A stretch of 64,000 bases of DNA from Wuchereria bancrofti (lineage: Eukaryota > Nematoda > Chromadorea > Rhabditida > Onchocercidae). Below, in pieces: positions 39,382-52,199 of the stretch; position 1 is the first letter of the stretch, and the number at the start of each line of letters is the position of its first letter. The stretch is taken from the NCBI GenBank assembly GCA_005281725.1, contig SSBO01000012.1, positions 3,330,194 through 3,394,193 of the forward strand. The letters are read 5' to 3'. A model generated the notes under the pieces. That model saw nothing but the letters and a program-made list of their open reading frames with translations, was not told where the DNA came from and ran no database searches. A program made the position numbers and the translations under genes.

Positions 39382-41261
39382 CTATGAATGGAAATTATTT
39401 TTCATAGATCTGATCTTTGCCATAATAATGATAGGATCTGAAGATTTTGTCACGTTTCTCAGTTCATCACTTATGCTGAAATTAAATTAGTCAGACCATA
39501 TCGCAAAAAAAAAACAAAAAAAACAATGGCATTTTGATAACGCAAAGTATAGCAATTGCAATCTTGCAATGTTGTGACTTCTCGACAATAAACGTTTTTC
39601 GCAAACACTAACCGAACGCGCATAAAAGGATTGAAACGTTTCTCTTCCTCAATTGTAGAAGGTACCGTATAGTTACCAGTCTTTCGTCGTTCTTCCGCCC
39701 AAGCTAATTTTTTTGTAATTTCATCATTTTTTGGTTCAATCGAATGAGCAAATTTTAAATTCTCAACAGTGTATTCATGCCCACAATATATCTTCTAAAA
39801 TAAACCAATTGGGATACAATAACACTGAATATCTAATGGTAAAAATGAAGTACCGTATCATTCGGCAGACTGCCCAGTTTTTTATTCAGAGCAGAATCCA
39901 TATCTGCAGCATCACCTTCAAAAAAACGTCCGCATCCTGTAACAATAAAAGAGGAAGAAGAGGTAAATAAGAAAAAAAAGGTAAAGATAGGTAAAAAGAG
40001 ATATTAAAGAGCCTGTTATGAAATGAAATCAGCAGAACTATTGTCAGCTTAAAGTAACAGTGTTCTGATTGATTTTGGAAAATCCGCTTAGATGAAATGA
40101 AGCTTGTGAGATCAAATAACCTTTATAAAAGAAAGAAAGTATAACAAAAAGTCTACCTCACCTTTTACTACTTTACATGATATTAAGAAACAATTGTAAA
40201 GTAATTACAAAATCTACTCTTCCAGCTTGATTCGTGAAAATGAAAAACACTGCACTAACTGCCTATGATAATGATCACTCTTGGTTAAAAAATTTGCAGT
40301 TTGTTGTAAAGAAATGAAGAAAATCTCTTGTTACCTCCTATAAATAATGTGTCGCCAGTAAAAACTACTTTGTCACCACTACCATCGGTAACATAATAGC
40401 AAACTGAGCCCGTTGTATGGCAAGGCGTATACAAGCACTTCACATCAAGTTCACCGATCTGTGGCGGAGGTAGCCTTATACTATGATAATTTATTTGATT
40501 CAAATACTCGTCGTAGTTTAAACTTAATTGCAATGGTTTCAACTTTTTCCGGATAAAACCACCACCAATACTTAATTTAACTATAAATAAGTAGCACAGA
40601 AGGGTGAAAACTGACAAATCCCACTTCTCAATCAAATACGCCGGTTTGCCACTAAATTTTGAGACGCCAAATGCGCTGCTAAAAATGTAACATACCTTGA
40701 AAAGATCACCATCCCTCACCTTGTTGGTAATACTTGCAATACGATCATCACCTCCGTAAATAGATAACCCACGATATTCAACAGAAAGCTCATTCGTCGC
40801 ACCAGCATGATCCCTGAAGGTAAAGAGACTACCGTATGCTGCTTATGATAAATAAAATTAATTAAATAAATTATACCAGTGATGATGAGTCACCAGGGAA
40901 GATGTAAGCTTCACACCATTCTCTTTGACAGTTTTATTTATCTGCAAGTACTCGTCATTTCAGTATTCATTCTACACAATATTCCATACAACAAAAACAT
41001 TTTCTATCCCTGAACTTACAGTCTCCTACTTCAACCAAGTGGATCAGTAAAGGTTGATAAGGTCGGATTAACTCTCAAGTAATGCAAACTCACGCCTTTC
41101 AAGTCAACCGGGTCGATAATAGCAGCATCATTGCTCTTTTCATCAACCAAAAGGTACATATAATTATCACTCAACGCTGGAACAGGTATGACTTTCATTT
41201 TTCGGTCTACAACACTTCTCGAAAATTTTCGACTGACAACCCGCAGTAATGCGAGGTACAT
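39382..41261 (-). CDS. HAGH: hydroxyacylglutathione hydrolase (glyoxalase II)
   Basis: Hydrolyses S-D-lactoylglutathione to D-lactate and glutathione, the second step of methylglyoxal detoxification. Seven minus-strand exons join in phase: 41261-41094, 40941-40877, 40813-40696, 40458-40335, 39936-39854, 39794-39613, 39475-39382 (TAG). Metallo-beta-lactamase metal-binding motif THHHWDHAG spans the second junction (TG plus G forms the Trp codon); further ligands are in [35 protein letters not shown] and [16 protein letters not shown], with [18 protein letters not shown] near the end. The first ATG (41261) yields 277 residues; the second (41198) begins [16 protein letters not shown], exactly where cytosolic glyoxalase II starts, giving 256 residues. 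The extra 21 residues, [20 protein letters not shown] plus K, are basic and hydroxylated, as in a mitochondrial presequence. The human gene uses the same two-start arrangement. Confidence 0.95.
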
Positions 41262-42348
41262 ACAGTGACTCTATGCACCACACAGAATGTAGCCTAAAAA
41301 ATGTGCCAGTTGTTTGATAGAAAATAAACAGCAAATTAAAAGTTCGAAAAAATACGTCAACACAATAACCAATTTCAAGCATCACCAAATCTGCAAAATT
41401 TTAAACACAGAAAGAATAACATGACGTAAAACATATACCTCGTTCGAGCGGTCACAACAGTAATTAATTCTATTCAGAAATGTTACAAAACCGATTCGTC
41501 ACAGCTGTCAAATCTAATCATACAAATGTAAATGTGATTGAAAAAACTGCAATGAGAGCGTAATTACAAGATATGGCAATATATTTAATTTAATGCTAAT
41601 CCTTTATGAAGAGACAAACAATTCTGCAAAGATGACATTATAAAAACAATAAGGAAAAAAATACAAATATAAATACAAACACAGTTAATACATATGCAGA
41701 ACTACAGTTAACACCTACATATGCGCTTCTCGGGAAAGAACAAAGCTGATAACTTCAAATTAAAACCCATAGCTAGCTTATAATCGTCTATTCTTTCTTA
41801 TAAAAAGCTTATGAAATCAAAATCCGAACTGATACATATCAAAAAGTGTCATGTGAATGTTAATTTCGTACTACTCTCACTACGCCAGTGCCGAAGACTT
41901 TAAATGAACTAAACATAGTAAATAAGCTATAATTTGTGACACTCCAATTAAATAGTGACTGTCATTGTTTAACTAATAAAACGAATGTTTAGATACTACA
42001 TGAAAACTATGCAACTAACGAACTTTGCTGAGGTAACAACACTGTGACTAAACTTAGAAGACCTTTGCAGTAGATTTGTTAATTAAATCTATTTATCAAC
42101 CTACAGTAATCTAGTTTCCCTTACATGTTTCTTCGTAAAATCATGAGAGAAATCAGTCAAATTAAACTCAAAGACTCTGAACCTAATTTTTGTTTCATCC
42201 TATTTCAGAAATAAATCTGTTGCACGGATTATTCTCAGTACCACATAACCATGCATGGAAAGAAAGTAAATGGATCGCCACCACTCCAGCAAAACCGACA
42301 GAAATTTCACATTCAAACAAACAGCACAATCACAGATTATTAACAACT
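41262..42348. other. intergenic region right of HAGH
   Basis: About 1.1 kb between the HAGH start and the stop of the next minus-strand gene. A frame at 41167-41388 overlaps HAGH exon 1 in another register and is a shadow. No other structure was recognised. Confidence 0.6.
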
Positions 42349-45330
42349 CTAGTCTTCGGCCATAAAATTTTCTTCCAGATTTTCACCAAATCCAGTAAGA
42401 ACATTATTAGGATCGGAATCTGGATCAGTAGGTAACAAATGATCTATAGATGAAGCGCGCAACATCTTTTCAGCAATTGGTTCACCATCTTCAGAGACCT
42501 GTAATGATAAAAAGTCACGAAATATTAAAAAAAAAAATAGCATTCATGAAAAAAGTTTCACGAATGATAAAATAAAATCAAAAAACCTAAGCATGTTTAC
42601 CTCTCCGATCTCTGCTTCATTTCGCACTGTTTCGCCTAGCACTGGAACAGTGTGAGATTGCTGAGGGGTTTTTTGACCATTAGAGTTCTGGTTGGCACGC
42701 ACACGTTCTTCATGAGATTCAGTAATCACCGAGTCTATTATTGATATGACACTATTCTTCGCTATTTCTACCATTGATGACACTTCATTTACTTGCTAAA
42801 AAACATAATTTGGAATTCAAACAATCTATATATAGCTTCTACCACTTTATTCCTTAAAGACACTACTTTTTCAAGCAGTTACTTCTATAACATTTTTTAA
42901 GGTGTCGGTATCTTTTATAAAAACAATAAACTGAAATAAATTTCCTGCGAGACAACAGTTTCTCAAGCTCGGAACAACTAAAGCCAAAGCCGATAGTAAA
43001 ACTGCCTCGTATTTTGTACTGCCCAACATAAACCTTAAATAATGTTCTACATCAGAAGCTTCACTTTCATCATCTTGGAGCACTTTCAGCTAAGAACATT
43101 GTTTGGATTAGAAAATCTTTACAAGGTTTTTACTTATTTTTTCACAAATGAACTTGAATCACACTTTCCGAAAAGTTTTATGCTAAATATTTAATGCATG
43201 ATCTCAGTACCTTCTATATAGCTTCTATCACTTTATTCCTTAAAGACACTACTTTTTCAAGCAGTTACTTCTATAACGTTTTTTAAGGTGTCAGTATCTT
43301 TTATAAGTCCTTGTTCTTTTGGAACTTCACGGCAGTTCAATTTTAATCCACTAAATTAAACAAAAAAACGTCCATTTTCCAACGTTCATTTCTCTTCTAC
43401 ATCTTTAATACTGATTCTTTTCATAATCCAACAATTCTCCGTTAACAGCTTAAATATTTGAATATCCAAAAAGCTTTTCTTTCCATCTAAGCTTACTTGG
43501 ACGACCATAAATGCTACAAAACTACCAATTTTGATTTGTGAGCAAATGGAAATGTGGCAGTATCAACTTCTGTAGTGACAAAGCACACTTCTCCATCTTC
43601 CATCGGTTTTCGAAAACATTGCGCTTCCATTTTTCGTATAGATCTCTGGTATCAGACGAGTTTTGCATTAACTTAGAACGCCGCATAACACTTTACCTTT
43701 CTCCTGCAATATGCAGTCTACATCCACCCCTCATTAGCGAACTGCATGTGATAATGAAATGTTCATGTTGGAATCCTTCGACAACCTGACACCTAGAATT
43801 TTGTCCATTTGATCTTCTCTGCAACCTAGGGTTGATTAGAATGATGCAGTAGTTTTGTTTGATAATTGCAGTCGCCTCTATAACAACAATTCGTAGCTTA
43901 ACTGTAGACCGTTCTGAGAGTCATCAAGCGAAATCATGTAAGCGTTAGCGGTGTAATTGTTCTACCAATTGTTTGAGACAACCGATGCTGAATTCTATCA
44001 TATTTGGTAACCATATTCATCTGTTCCATCCGTAAACATTATTACAGCGTGCGTTCCGGAAGAGACCTGATGTGCAATGATAACATTTATACCATTTGAA
44101 GCTGAAGACCGCAAAGAAGTAACTAACCTGATTAACTCTTTTAACTTCTGCAGCCTTCTTTTTTTTGGAACTACCAGATGGTTTCCCCATTGCATCGCTT
44201 GAAATCTTCTCTGTTGTTGGAGATGTCGGATCATTATCCGGAATTTCGAGGCATGAATCCATAAACGGATCATGAAATGTGAACAATCGCTGACAAAGTA
44301 CTCTAAACAACCAATACTTATCATTATTAACAGTTACTGATCACCTTTTGAAGTGACAAGACAGCTTATGGTTCCCAAACAATAGGAAACACAAATACTC
44401 TGTTGGCGATAAAGAAGAAGACAAATAAACATAAAGTACACCTTTTCAGGCGCTTTAAATGGTTGATTTCTTTTTTGATATGGTATAAACGATTCCGCAA
44501 TCGATTGTTGGACTGAAAGTTGTTCAGTGATTTTAAACGACTTAAACGAATTAGACGAGAAATACACCTACAATCTTTGAAATTACTGGTAGAAATTGAA
44601 CTACAGAATATTCGAATAATAGAGAAAATGAACGAAGTCGAAAAACTTCATATCCACCATAAGGTACATAGCAGATATATCTGTTGAAAATGAAAAACAG
44701 ATTAGAAAAACGAAAAAGGGATCAATTAAAAGCGATTGAATGAAGCATGTAATACCATATAAATATATTGATATTTCTGTTGCAGATGAAATTTTTTAAG
44801 GCGATAGCGTTCAGACTCTGGTGACAACGGTTTGTTCTGCAAGTCAACCGAAACTGTAGGTGATGATGATATGACGAATGCTTCACTGCATGAAGGTTCA
44901 CTATTACGTGAATCTATGCCAGAGGCAAGCTGAATATTCTATAAGAATGAAGTTACGATAGCTATGAAGAACAACTAACATCCGATGTATCTAAACGAAC
45001 TCAATACGGTCGCAATTCAAAAGAAACCAAAAGTTTATTTAGCAAAAAGTTAATCATCCAGATAGAGTAGTATTAATGCATAATATACTTACCACTCGCT
45101 TTGATACTGTATCAACCATGAATAAACTTCGATGAGAATTCTGGTGATTTAACAGTAAACTGAAAAAGCGGGACGTGCACAAACTGTAGTAACAGTTTTC
45201 TCTACATTTCTGTGAAGATATAAAAGACAGATGCCCAATGCGTCGGATAATGCGACAGTTTGAAGCATCTCCGCAAAAAACCTTGTCCATTATACCCCTA
45301 CAGTAACACATTCTAATAAGACCATACAAA
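42349..45330 (-). CDS. unrecognised multi-exon gene, conserved-looking, 5' end uncertain
   Basis: Minus-strand exons in a coherent frame: one ending at 45093 with donor GTAAGT (start between about 45311 and 45157), 44938-44756, an uncertain exon near 44650-44580, one ending at 44442, 44302-44128, 43089-43003, 42795-42601, 42498-42349 (TAG). Recognisable content: SLFMVDTVSKRV; SPESERYRLKKFHLQQKYQY (helical, basic); LSRLKSLNNFQSNNRLRNRL and HIKKEINHLKRLKR (likely coiled coil); VLCQRLFTFHDPFMDSCLEI; a lysine cluster SGSSKKKKAAEVKR that could be a nuclear signal; QDDESEASDVEHYLRF; a hydrophobic-helical SMVEIAKNSVISIIDSV; and a very acidic C terminus ending NLEENFMAED. At least 330 residues. I recognise no family. 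The basic coiled-coil plus acidic-tail layout suggests a nuclear or scaffold protein, but that is a guess. It is divergent from the MAP kinase kinase gene. Confidence 0.65.
42827..43306. repeat. direct duplication of about 94 bp, copies 386 bp apart
   Basis: 42827-42920 and 43213-43306 are nearly identical (about three mismatches, for example ACCACT/ATCACT and GTGTCGGTA/GTGTCAGTA). Both copies are intronic in the unrecognised minus-strand gene and flank its 43089-43003 exon, so the duplicated unit does not itself add coding sequence. Confidence 0.95.
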
Positions 45331-47152
45331 CCATAACATTACCAGCTTTTTAAAACCATTTAACAACTTATTTGTTGCTACTGTAAAGGACTTTAAAAGA
45401 ACACCTATGTGTCCTATGTGATGTATTTCACTTAACAAGAAGATTAGTGGCTGCAGCTCTTCTCTTCTTGACAGTTTAAATGCTCTCACTTCGTAATGTC
45501 CCATATCATACAGCAGAATCTTTTTCGTCCATTATACTCCTCTACTTCATCTCATAAATAATAGATCATGTTAACAAATAAACAAGCACTACACCCATAA
45601 TCACATACTCCACGTGAACCAACGTTGTACCTGAAAAGTCCTCCCGAGATAATAGCGTATTGTCCTCCCGGATAACAAGAGCTTATGTGAGCTGTAACAG
45701 CGCAATATTTGCATGGGAATATTGACGAATACTGTGGTCTTAGGTGTTTTTGCTGTTTCTCGAGATGGGAATCAGGACGTTTTTAATTTAATCAACTTGG
45801 GAACGACATTTCCCGAATAATTAGAACCATTTGAAGGGTTTTCTTTTATGTCCTGCATGTGCTTGTTTGCACTCATTGGGTGTGGTACCTCTCTAGTCCT
45901 CCCCCTTCATTCCCCTCTCCCTCTTTTCGCCACTGGTATCGCATGGGATCTCATATATTTCCATACTTGGGACGACTTCATTTGTCGAGAAGTCAATCGA
46001 TAGTTAAAACTGTGGTATGAATTTGCCATTATGCAAAAAATATTCGCTTGTAGTGCCACAAAAACAGAGCTCTGATTTATTATTGGTGAATAGCGCATTC
46101 CATTCATGCCGTAATTATCCATATTACAAATACCATACGATGTTTGTAGCTAATCTGAATAAATGTATCGTATTGTATATCTGTCGCTCTTCCTTTTTTC
46201 TACTGAAAATGGTGATTCTTTTAGGAAGGAAATCAAGGCGAGCAAGGCTTATTTTCCAGTACTTCTTTCCTTGTTCATATTTTTAATATATTTGCTCAAC
46301 GATACTTTTTTCCTCCTCTTTTGAAATTTGTTCTTCCGTCATTTATTACTGAATGCTGCTAATCTGAGCCCTTGAATTTTCAACATCCTTCAACAGTTTC
46401 TCGGGTTCCCTCTTTTGGTGTAAAGCTAAGTCGAACACTAATATATAAAATAATCAGGTCTGTCTTTCCCCATCCCAATTCTGTATTTCCTTTCCTTCCT
46501 CACTTCTTCAACCAACTTTGAGTGACTTATGAAATTGAAAAAGAAATGAAAAACAACAGAACGTTCATCTGCTTCATAAGTAATTTTGCGATATTGGTAT
46601 AAGCTATTCATTTCTAGATTTCAGCGCTAATTCCTAAATTAAAAAATATTCCAGGTTATGTGACTACATATCATCAATGAAAACAATTTAGTTTCGGACG
46701 AGTTTTCTGCTCAAATAATTGTTGCTGAAATGAGATTACTCCAACTTCAATTTTAGCTATAGCAGTTGCCACTTTTGCCAACTACCGAGTCACGGACAAT
46801 GCCGAACCGTTTTGCTAGTACGCAGTCTTTGACGTTTCAATTTTGATTTACTGATCTATTTGATTACAGAAAAAATCTTATCCCAGGGCAATATATTTGC
46901 AGCTCATAGCACCACTGCTTTGTCCAGTGCTAATATAACTTCGAGTTTGACGTCACTGTACATCAGTATTACCGAAACTCCTCTTTGCTCTTACAGAACC
47001 ATTCCGTTTAATTCAACTATCGGTTGACTATCAATAATTTGGATCCCTAATTTGAACTCTCTGATTTTTGTTAGTCATTGTTTGACCATGTCCTCTAACT
47101 TCATTTAACTAAATTGAAAAAGAAGGTATTTGGCAATTCGCTTTTCTTGCAG
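45331..47152. other. divergent promoter region between the unrecognised gene and the MAP kinase kinase
   Basis: Holds the start regions of two divergent genes. A minus-strand frame at 45313-45504 (MGHYEVRAFKLSRREELQPL...) may be the 5' exon of the left gene but has no supporting motif. The first exon of the kinase gene, needed if 47152 is a cis-splice acceptor, was not identified. 45640-45680 holds two similar GTCCTCCCG-ATAA words of unknown meaning. Confidence 0.4.
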
Positions 47153-49526
47153 GTAAAAGTAAGCTGGGACGCCTCACAATGCCTGAACCTGAAAGTCCAC
47201 CAAATCTAGATCTTGACGATAAGTGCATGATGAAGTAAGATGTACATTCCAGTTTAAATTATCAGCATTGTGTTGACTATACATTTATAAAAATTTTTTC
47301 CCTTCTGTTAAATTTCTTTAAAAGGACTGTTTGGATGGCATTTAAATATATTTCAAGTTGGTTGAGAGTTACTGAGTAAATTCAGCAAACGTTTTTTGCG
47401 TTTTTTACTATCCTGAACTATATTTATCTATATTTAATTCATCTATATTTAGATGGATTTTAGCGTCACTTTTAAGCGAGAAAGCTTTTAACAAAATGAG
47501 TTTTTCTGATAAAAGGCTATCATTCTGTACCGACTATCCTAAAAGTATATGATGTACTATCATTTATGCAAAAGAAAAATAATGAAAAATACACCAAAAT
47601 TGGGTTGGTCCTTGTTTACAAATAGGAAAAATGGAGCCTCAAATTCTGTTGTGATATTTCTTTCTGCATCGGGTATTTGTAGGTTTTCGGAAGATGGTGA
47701 AGAGGTTCAAGTACGCGCTCAAGACTTAGAGAAGATTGAAGAGCTTGGAAGGGGAGCATATGGAGTTGTTGAAAAAATGCGTCACTGTCAAACGAATACT
47801 GTTATGGCTGTGAAGGTTGGTTTATAACAAACTTCTTGCAGTAACGCCTACCTTAGAAATAAGGGCATGACCCACTGTAAGGTTTGCAGAGAGAAGTGAA
47901 CTATAACTTTTACAGGAAGTTTGAAATTTTCATTTTTTCAGCGTATTCATTCTCAAATAAATGATGAAAGTCAGAAGCGAATGCTTGTGGAATTACAAGC
48001 ATGCATGAAAAGCGATTGCTGTCCGCAGGTAGTCTTTGTACTTTGAAATATTGAGTTGTTATATTAGTGGTTAATGTTTTAAGCAACTCTGACAGTCCTA
48101 TTTTGTACTTTTCAAATATTCTATAAACTTTTCATATTTCCCAAATTGGACATACATGCTTTTCGAGTAATTTCAGATGGTGCGTTTTTACGGAGCAATG
48201 TTTCGTGAAGGCGATGTATGGATTTGCATGGAAGTAATGGATACATCACTGGATAAATTTTATCGAATGTGTTTCGATTCAGGTGGTCCTCTGCCAGAAA
48301 TGTTCATAGCTAAATGTGCTCTTTCGGTGAGTGGAGTGCTGAAATTAAATATTACTTAACTTATTTAATGGGTATCTACTTATATGAAGTGGTTCGTTTG
48401 GCAGAAGTAAGGTGATATGAGTGGTAAACTGTAACTTCTAGTAATAAACTGTTTAATTCCTTGTTCTAAAGGAAGAGAAATATAGAATAAAATTTAGGTT
48501 GTTGAGGGACTGAATTTCATGAAGGAGCAAATGAATCTAATACATCGGGACGTTAAGCCATCAAATATACTGCTCAATAAGCAAGGAGCAGTGAAAATTT
48601 GTGATTTTGGCATTTCAGGTCATTTGACAAATTCAGTAAGTAATGTATCTTATTTTGCTGTATTTCTACCAAGAATTTTTTGGTCTAGCATGTTCCAACA
48701 GATGAAACCAAAACAAATTTACATTTTTTACTTAAAATGTTTTAAAATTTGTTTGTTTAGAGCTACCTTTAGGTTGCAAAAACAGTGAATGCAGGGTGCA
48801 AACCTTACATGCCACCGGAAAGAATTGAGGGCGAAAAGAAGGTTGCTTATGATGTTCGAGCTGATGTGTGGAGTTTGGGCATTACGCTGGTATGTACGTC
48901 TGTTTTAGTGCATCAAAATTATAATTATCAGTTTTTGGCTAGGTTTTGCTATCATTCCTCATTTTATTTAGGTTCACTTATTAATTTTCTCATTGTTGTT
49001 CACAATCAGAATCTTAATTGATTGCTTTTAGGTGGAAATAGCCTCAGGATCCCATCCGTATTCCAAATGGAAAACGCCATTTGAACAATTGAAACAGGTT
49101 GTTCATGAACCAGCACCAAGATTGTCTCACAGTTTGGGATTCAGCGATAATTTTCAGGATTTTGTTGCTCAGTGGTACGTAGTATTTCAGATTTTGATGG
49201 ATTTTAATTTCCAGTTTCTAGATGTGAAGCTAATGAAAGTTCGTTTTTTGAAGTTGATGCGACGCAAAATTGTAGTTTCTTCTATATATATATATATTTT
49301 TTTTTTCAGCCTAACAAAAGATTACAACAACAGGCCGAAATATCCGGATCTGTTGGTTCATAGATTCCTGGATGACGCTCGTAATGACCATAAATTTTCA
49401 ATGGGAGCCTTCGTCCAAAACATTTTGGGTGTAGCAGAACGTGAACGTGAATCTGTTCTTCAGAATTTTAACACTGAGACGCCAGTTCCAAAACTCGTTG
49501 GTCCATCAGAAAATCATAATCGATAA
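47153..49526 (+). CDS. MAP2K6: MAP kinase kinase of the MKK3/MKK6 (p38) class
   Basis: Dual-specificity kinase that phosphorylates the p38 activation loop; SEK-1 is the likely worm counterpart. Exons in phase: 47153-47234, 47683-47815, 47942-48028, 48177-48326, 48498-48635, 48773-48889, 49032-49174, 49310-49526 (TAA). Motifs in order: N-terminal basic-LxM docking-like KSKLGRLTM; glycine loop [12 protein letters not shown]; catalytic Lys in [41 protein letters not shown]; activation segment [12 protein letters not shown] with the two phosphoacceptors (Ser, Thr) encoded across the 48635/48773 junction; YMPPERI (PPE where vertebrate MKK3/6 have APE); [21 protein letters not shown]. After the usual end the protein carries about 25 extra residues. 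The reading frame is open at the left acceptor, so an upstream coding exon probably exists; if 47152 is a trans-splice site, translation could start at ATG 47179. Confidence 0.95.
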
Positions 49527-49796
49527 TAAGTGACTTACTCAGAAAATAATTTTTTTGAAGAATGTGTGGTATAGTAGACTTGCTGTCCGTAGTAACTGAT
49601 TTTAACTTTTTTTGGAATATTTTACAGCTGATTCCCTCTCCTACTTTCCTTTATTCCCACAGTAACGTTAATTTCCATCAGCAGCAGTGTGAATGAAACC
49701 AACTGATGAAGTTTTTTGTTTTATAACGTTGCATTTAAATTTATTTATCGTTGAACTACTCTTCAGAATATGTCACTTGGACGGTTCAAAACCATT

Positions 49797-49816
49797 AGGC
49801 CAAAAGCATTTGGCCT
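49797..49816. other. short perfect hairpin downstream of the kinase gene
   Basis: AGGCCAAA, a 4-base loop AGCA, then TTTGGCCT: an 8-bp perfect stem 270 bases after the kinase stop codon, possibly in its 3' UTR. Function unknown. Confidence 0.6.
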
Positions 49817-52155
49817 ATTTAGCCAAAGGACCTCATTAAGCAACCAGTTTCTCTTCTGAAAGCAAAGTCTTCGCGTCCTTAATCATCTTGCTATTTTTTT
49901 TTTTCATGTAAGGACTTGTATATTTTATTTCATTCTAACTTAGAATTCTCGTGTTGACGATGATGCTGTATACATTTTAAAGGATTCATATAGGGTAGTG
50001 ATAGTTGAGTGCTACTTTTAGTTTCTTAAATGAATTACTAACTGTCGTCTTGAAATTTTAAGAATGAAAATATGTATAGTTAACCTAAAATCGTTGGAAT
50101 GAATTTTAACTTCTTTTCTGTTTTGTAGGATTTACTGCAGTAACCGCAGGATCTATAAAGAAGAGAAGACATCTGTATAAAATTTCTCTCTTGCAGTTTG
50201 GATCGGACAATTTTTTCAGAAAGTGTTCTTACTTTGTTTTGTTTATGTTGTTTCGGCATTTTGAGCCAGTTTATGGTCATTGATGTGTTATCCAGAATCA
50301 CCATTCCGGCAGAACTTCCCCATATTTTTTTTACGTTTTCATCAGAAGCTGATAACGATTTGTTGAAATGTTTTTGATCATATGATGTAGTTTCCTACCA
50401 GTTTATTATTTCAAATCGTTTGTTAAATCTTATGTTTTTCAGAAAAATATCTCGAAGCTTCGATTAAGGTGATTAGAATTGCTCAGGTTTTAACACTGTA
50501 GGGCCAAGTTGTAGCTTGGCATTGTTTTTTTTTGTCAATTTGATTTCATATTTAATCATGCCCCGTCGACAGTATGAACAAATCCAATACTTTCTGTTGT
50601 AATGTTCATTTTTAATGCTCATTCAGATCATTTTCATCCTGTTTTAATATGTTTAATGTGTCTTTTATTTAGTCTGATGTTTTAATTGTGATCTATTCGA
50701 AACAAATGTGTTGACTTCTTCTAAAATCCAAAAAAACTAAGTTTCTTTTGTGCTGCCGGCTCACCTACTGATTGTTCTATTTTTTTCATCTGGTTGTTTT
50801 AGATTTTATCAAGTTAAATAAAGATGAATGTAATATCTGCAAATAGACCTGGATTTTTATCTGGAATAGGAGTTTTTAGAAGCATCATGAGTGGATTCCC
50901 TTACTTACTTTAGGAAGAGATCCGCTATGTTAGCTGACTTTGGTTCCCACATTAACCTACTGAAGTTCCCCCTTTTCTACGCTGTGTCCTGTTCATTCGG
51001 AAAAAGCAACATGCTGGATTAACTCTGGTGTTTTATATAGTTGTAATTGAGGCTTTATTAGTGATAATTTCTGCAAAATAATCAATCTTCTGCGCTAGAA
51101 GTTGGTCGGAAAAGGGAAACGATTCAAGATGACGGTTCGCAATGGGTTTGATTATAGTAGGAGAAGTAGGGATGAAGCAAATGGCGAAGAGAAACGGGTA
51201 TTTGATGTCGAGAATATGGACCGATGATTTCGTCGTTTTACTTTTGTTCTCCATAATATCATTAATTTTCGGCTGTCTTTTTTTTTTTCGATTTTTCTGG
51301 TTGAGTATGGAAAACTTCAGCGTCTTTTTTGTATTCTTTTTCTTTGTCAGTTCAAATATTTTCTTCTGACCACAGAATGCGGCGACCAAAAAAAGGTTTT
51401 TTTTCACATCAAATGAAAGGGAAAACTTTGAAAATAAAATCGAATGGTTTGATAAATTTGTCGCTAATAAAATTTTGAAACAGTAGTGCGCCGTTACTTG
51501 ATGGGGACCGATTCAATGGTAATTAAGATAATATAGCAGCTCTTTTTTGGCATTCTTCTAGTGCCTGTCACCAGTGTTGATAGCTGGGTGGTATTGATTC
51601 TCTTCTCCTTATTAGAAGAACTCTTATTGATTTCACCAGAAAATGACCAAGAGATAAATTCAGGAACTTTTTTATCAAAAAATGCAAATTTATAGTGGTG
51701 TATTCTTTTAGGAAAATTTCTTACATATATCACTGATTCAGATTACATTCAGGGAACTGAAGAAGCTATTCTATACGGATAAATCGCTTCTGTCAAATGT
51801 TCACCATTACCATTTACACTTAGAGCAACTCTTCTCTGGTTGTAATAAATTTGACCTCAATTAGTCAAGAATGTGGTTTAGGAATTCACTAATTTTAATT
51901 CAATTTCTGTGACAGGGAGACAGAGAAAGAGAAAAATAGTAAGAAATAAGTACGCATATACACATGCACATTTACAAGGTCACATTTACATTCATTCTCT
52001 TCCACAGATACCCCCGTAGGTAGCGGTTATGTGGTTAAGTAGACTTCTTATCGCATCTTTCCCGCTATAATATCAGCAGTTTTTCACTACTTTTTTAGAT
52101 CATCTCATTATGCTCCTCTTAAAATATCCCAAAGATGTTATTTCTGGGGTACTTG

Positions 52156-52199
52156 CCTCTCTCTCTTCGCCTCTCCCCTCCCTGTCCCCTTCTCTCTCC
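52156..52199. repeat. CT-rich low-complexity tract
   Basis: A nearly uninterrupted pyrimidine run (TCTCTCTC, CTCCCCTCCCTG, TTCTCTCTCC). It underlies the serine/leucine/proline-rich part of the 52110-52535 open frame, a reason to distrust that frame. Confidence 0.9.

Noticed and set aside
49784..49796. GGTTCAAAACC resembling a tRNA B box
   Set aside because: No A box, cloverleaf arms or acceptor stem can be drawn around it.
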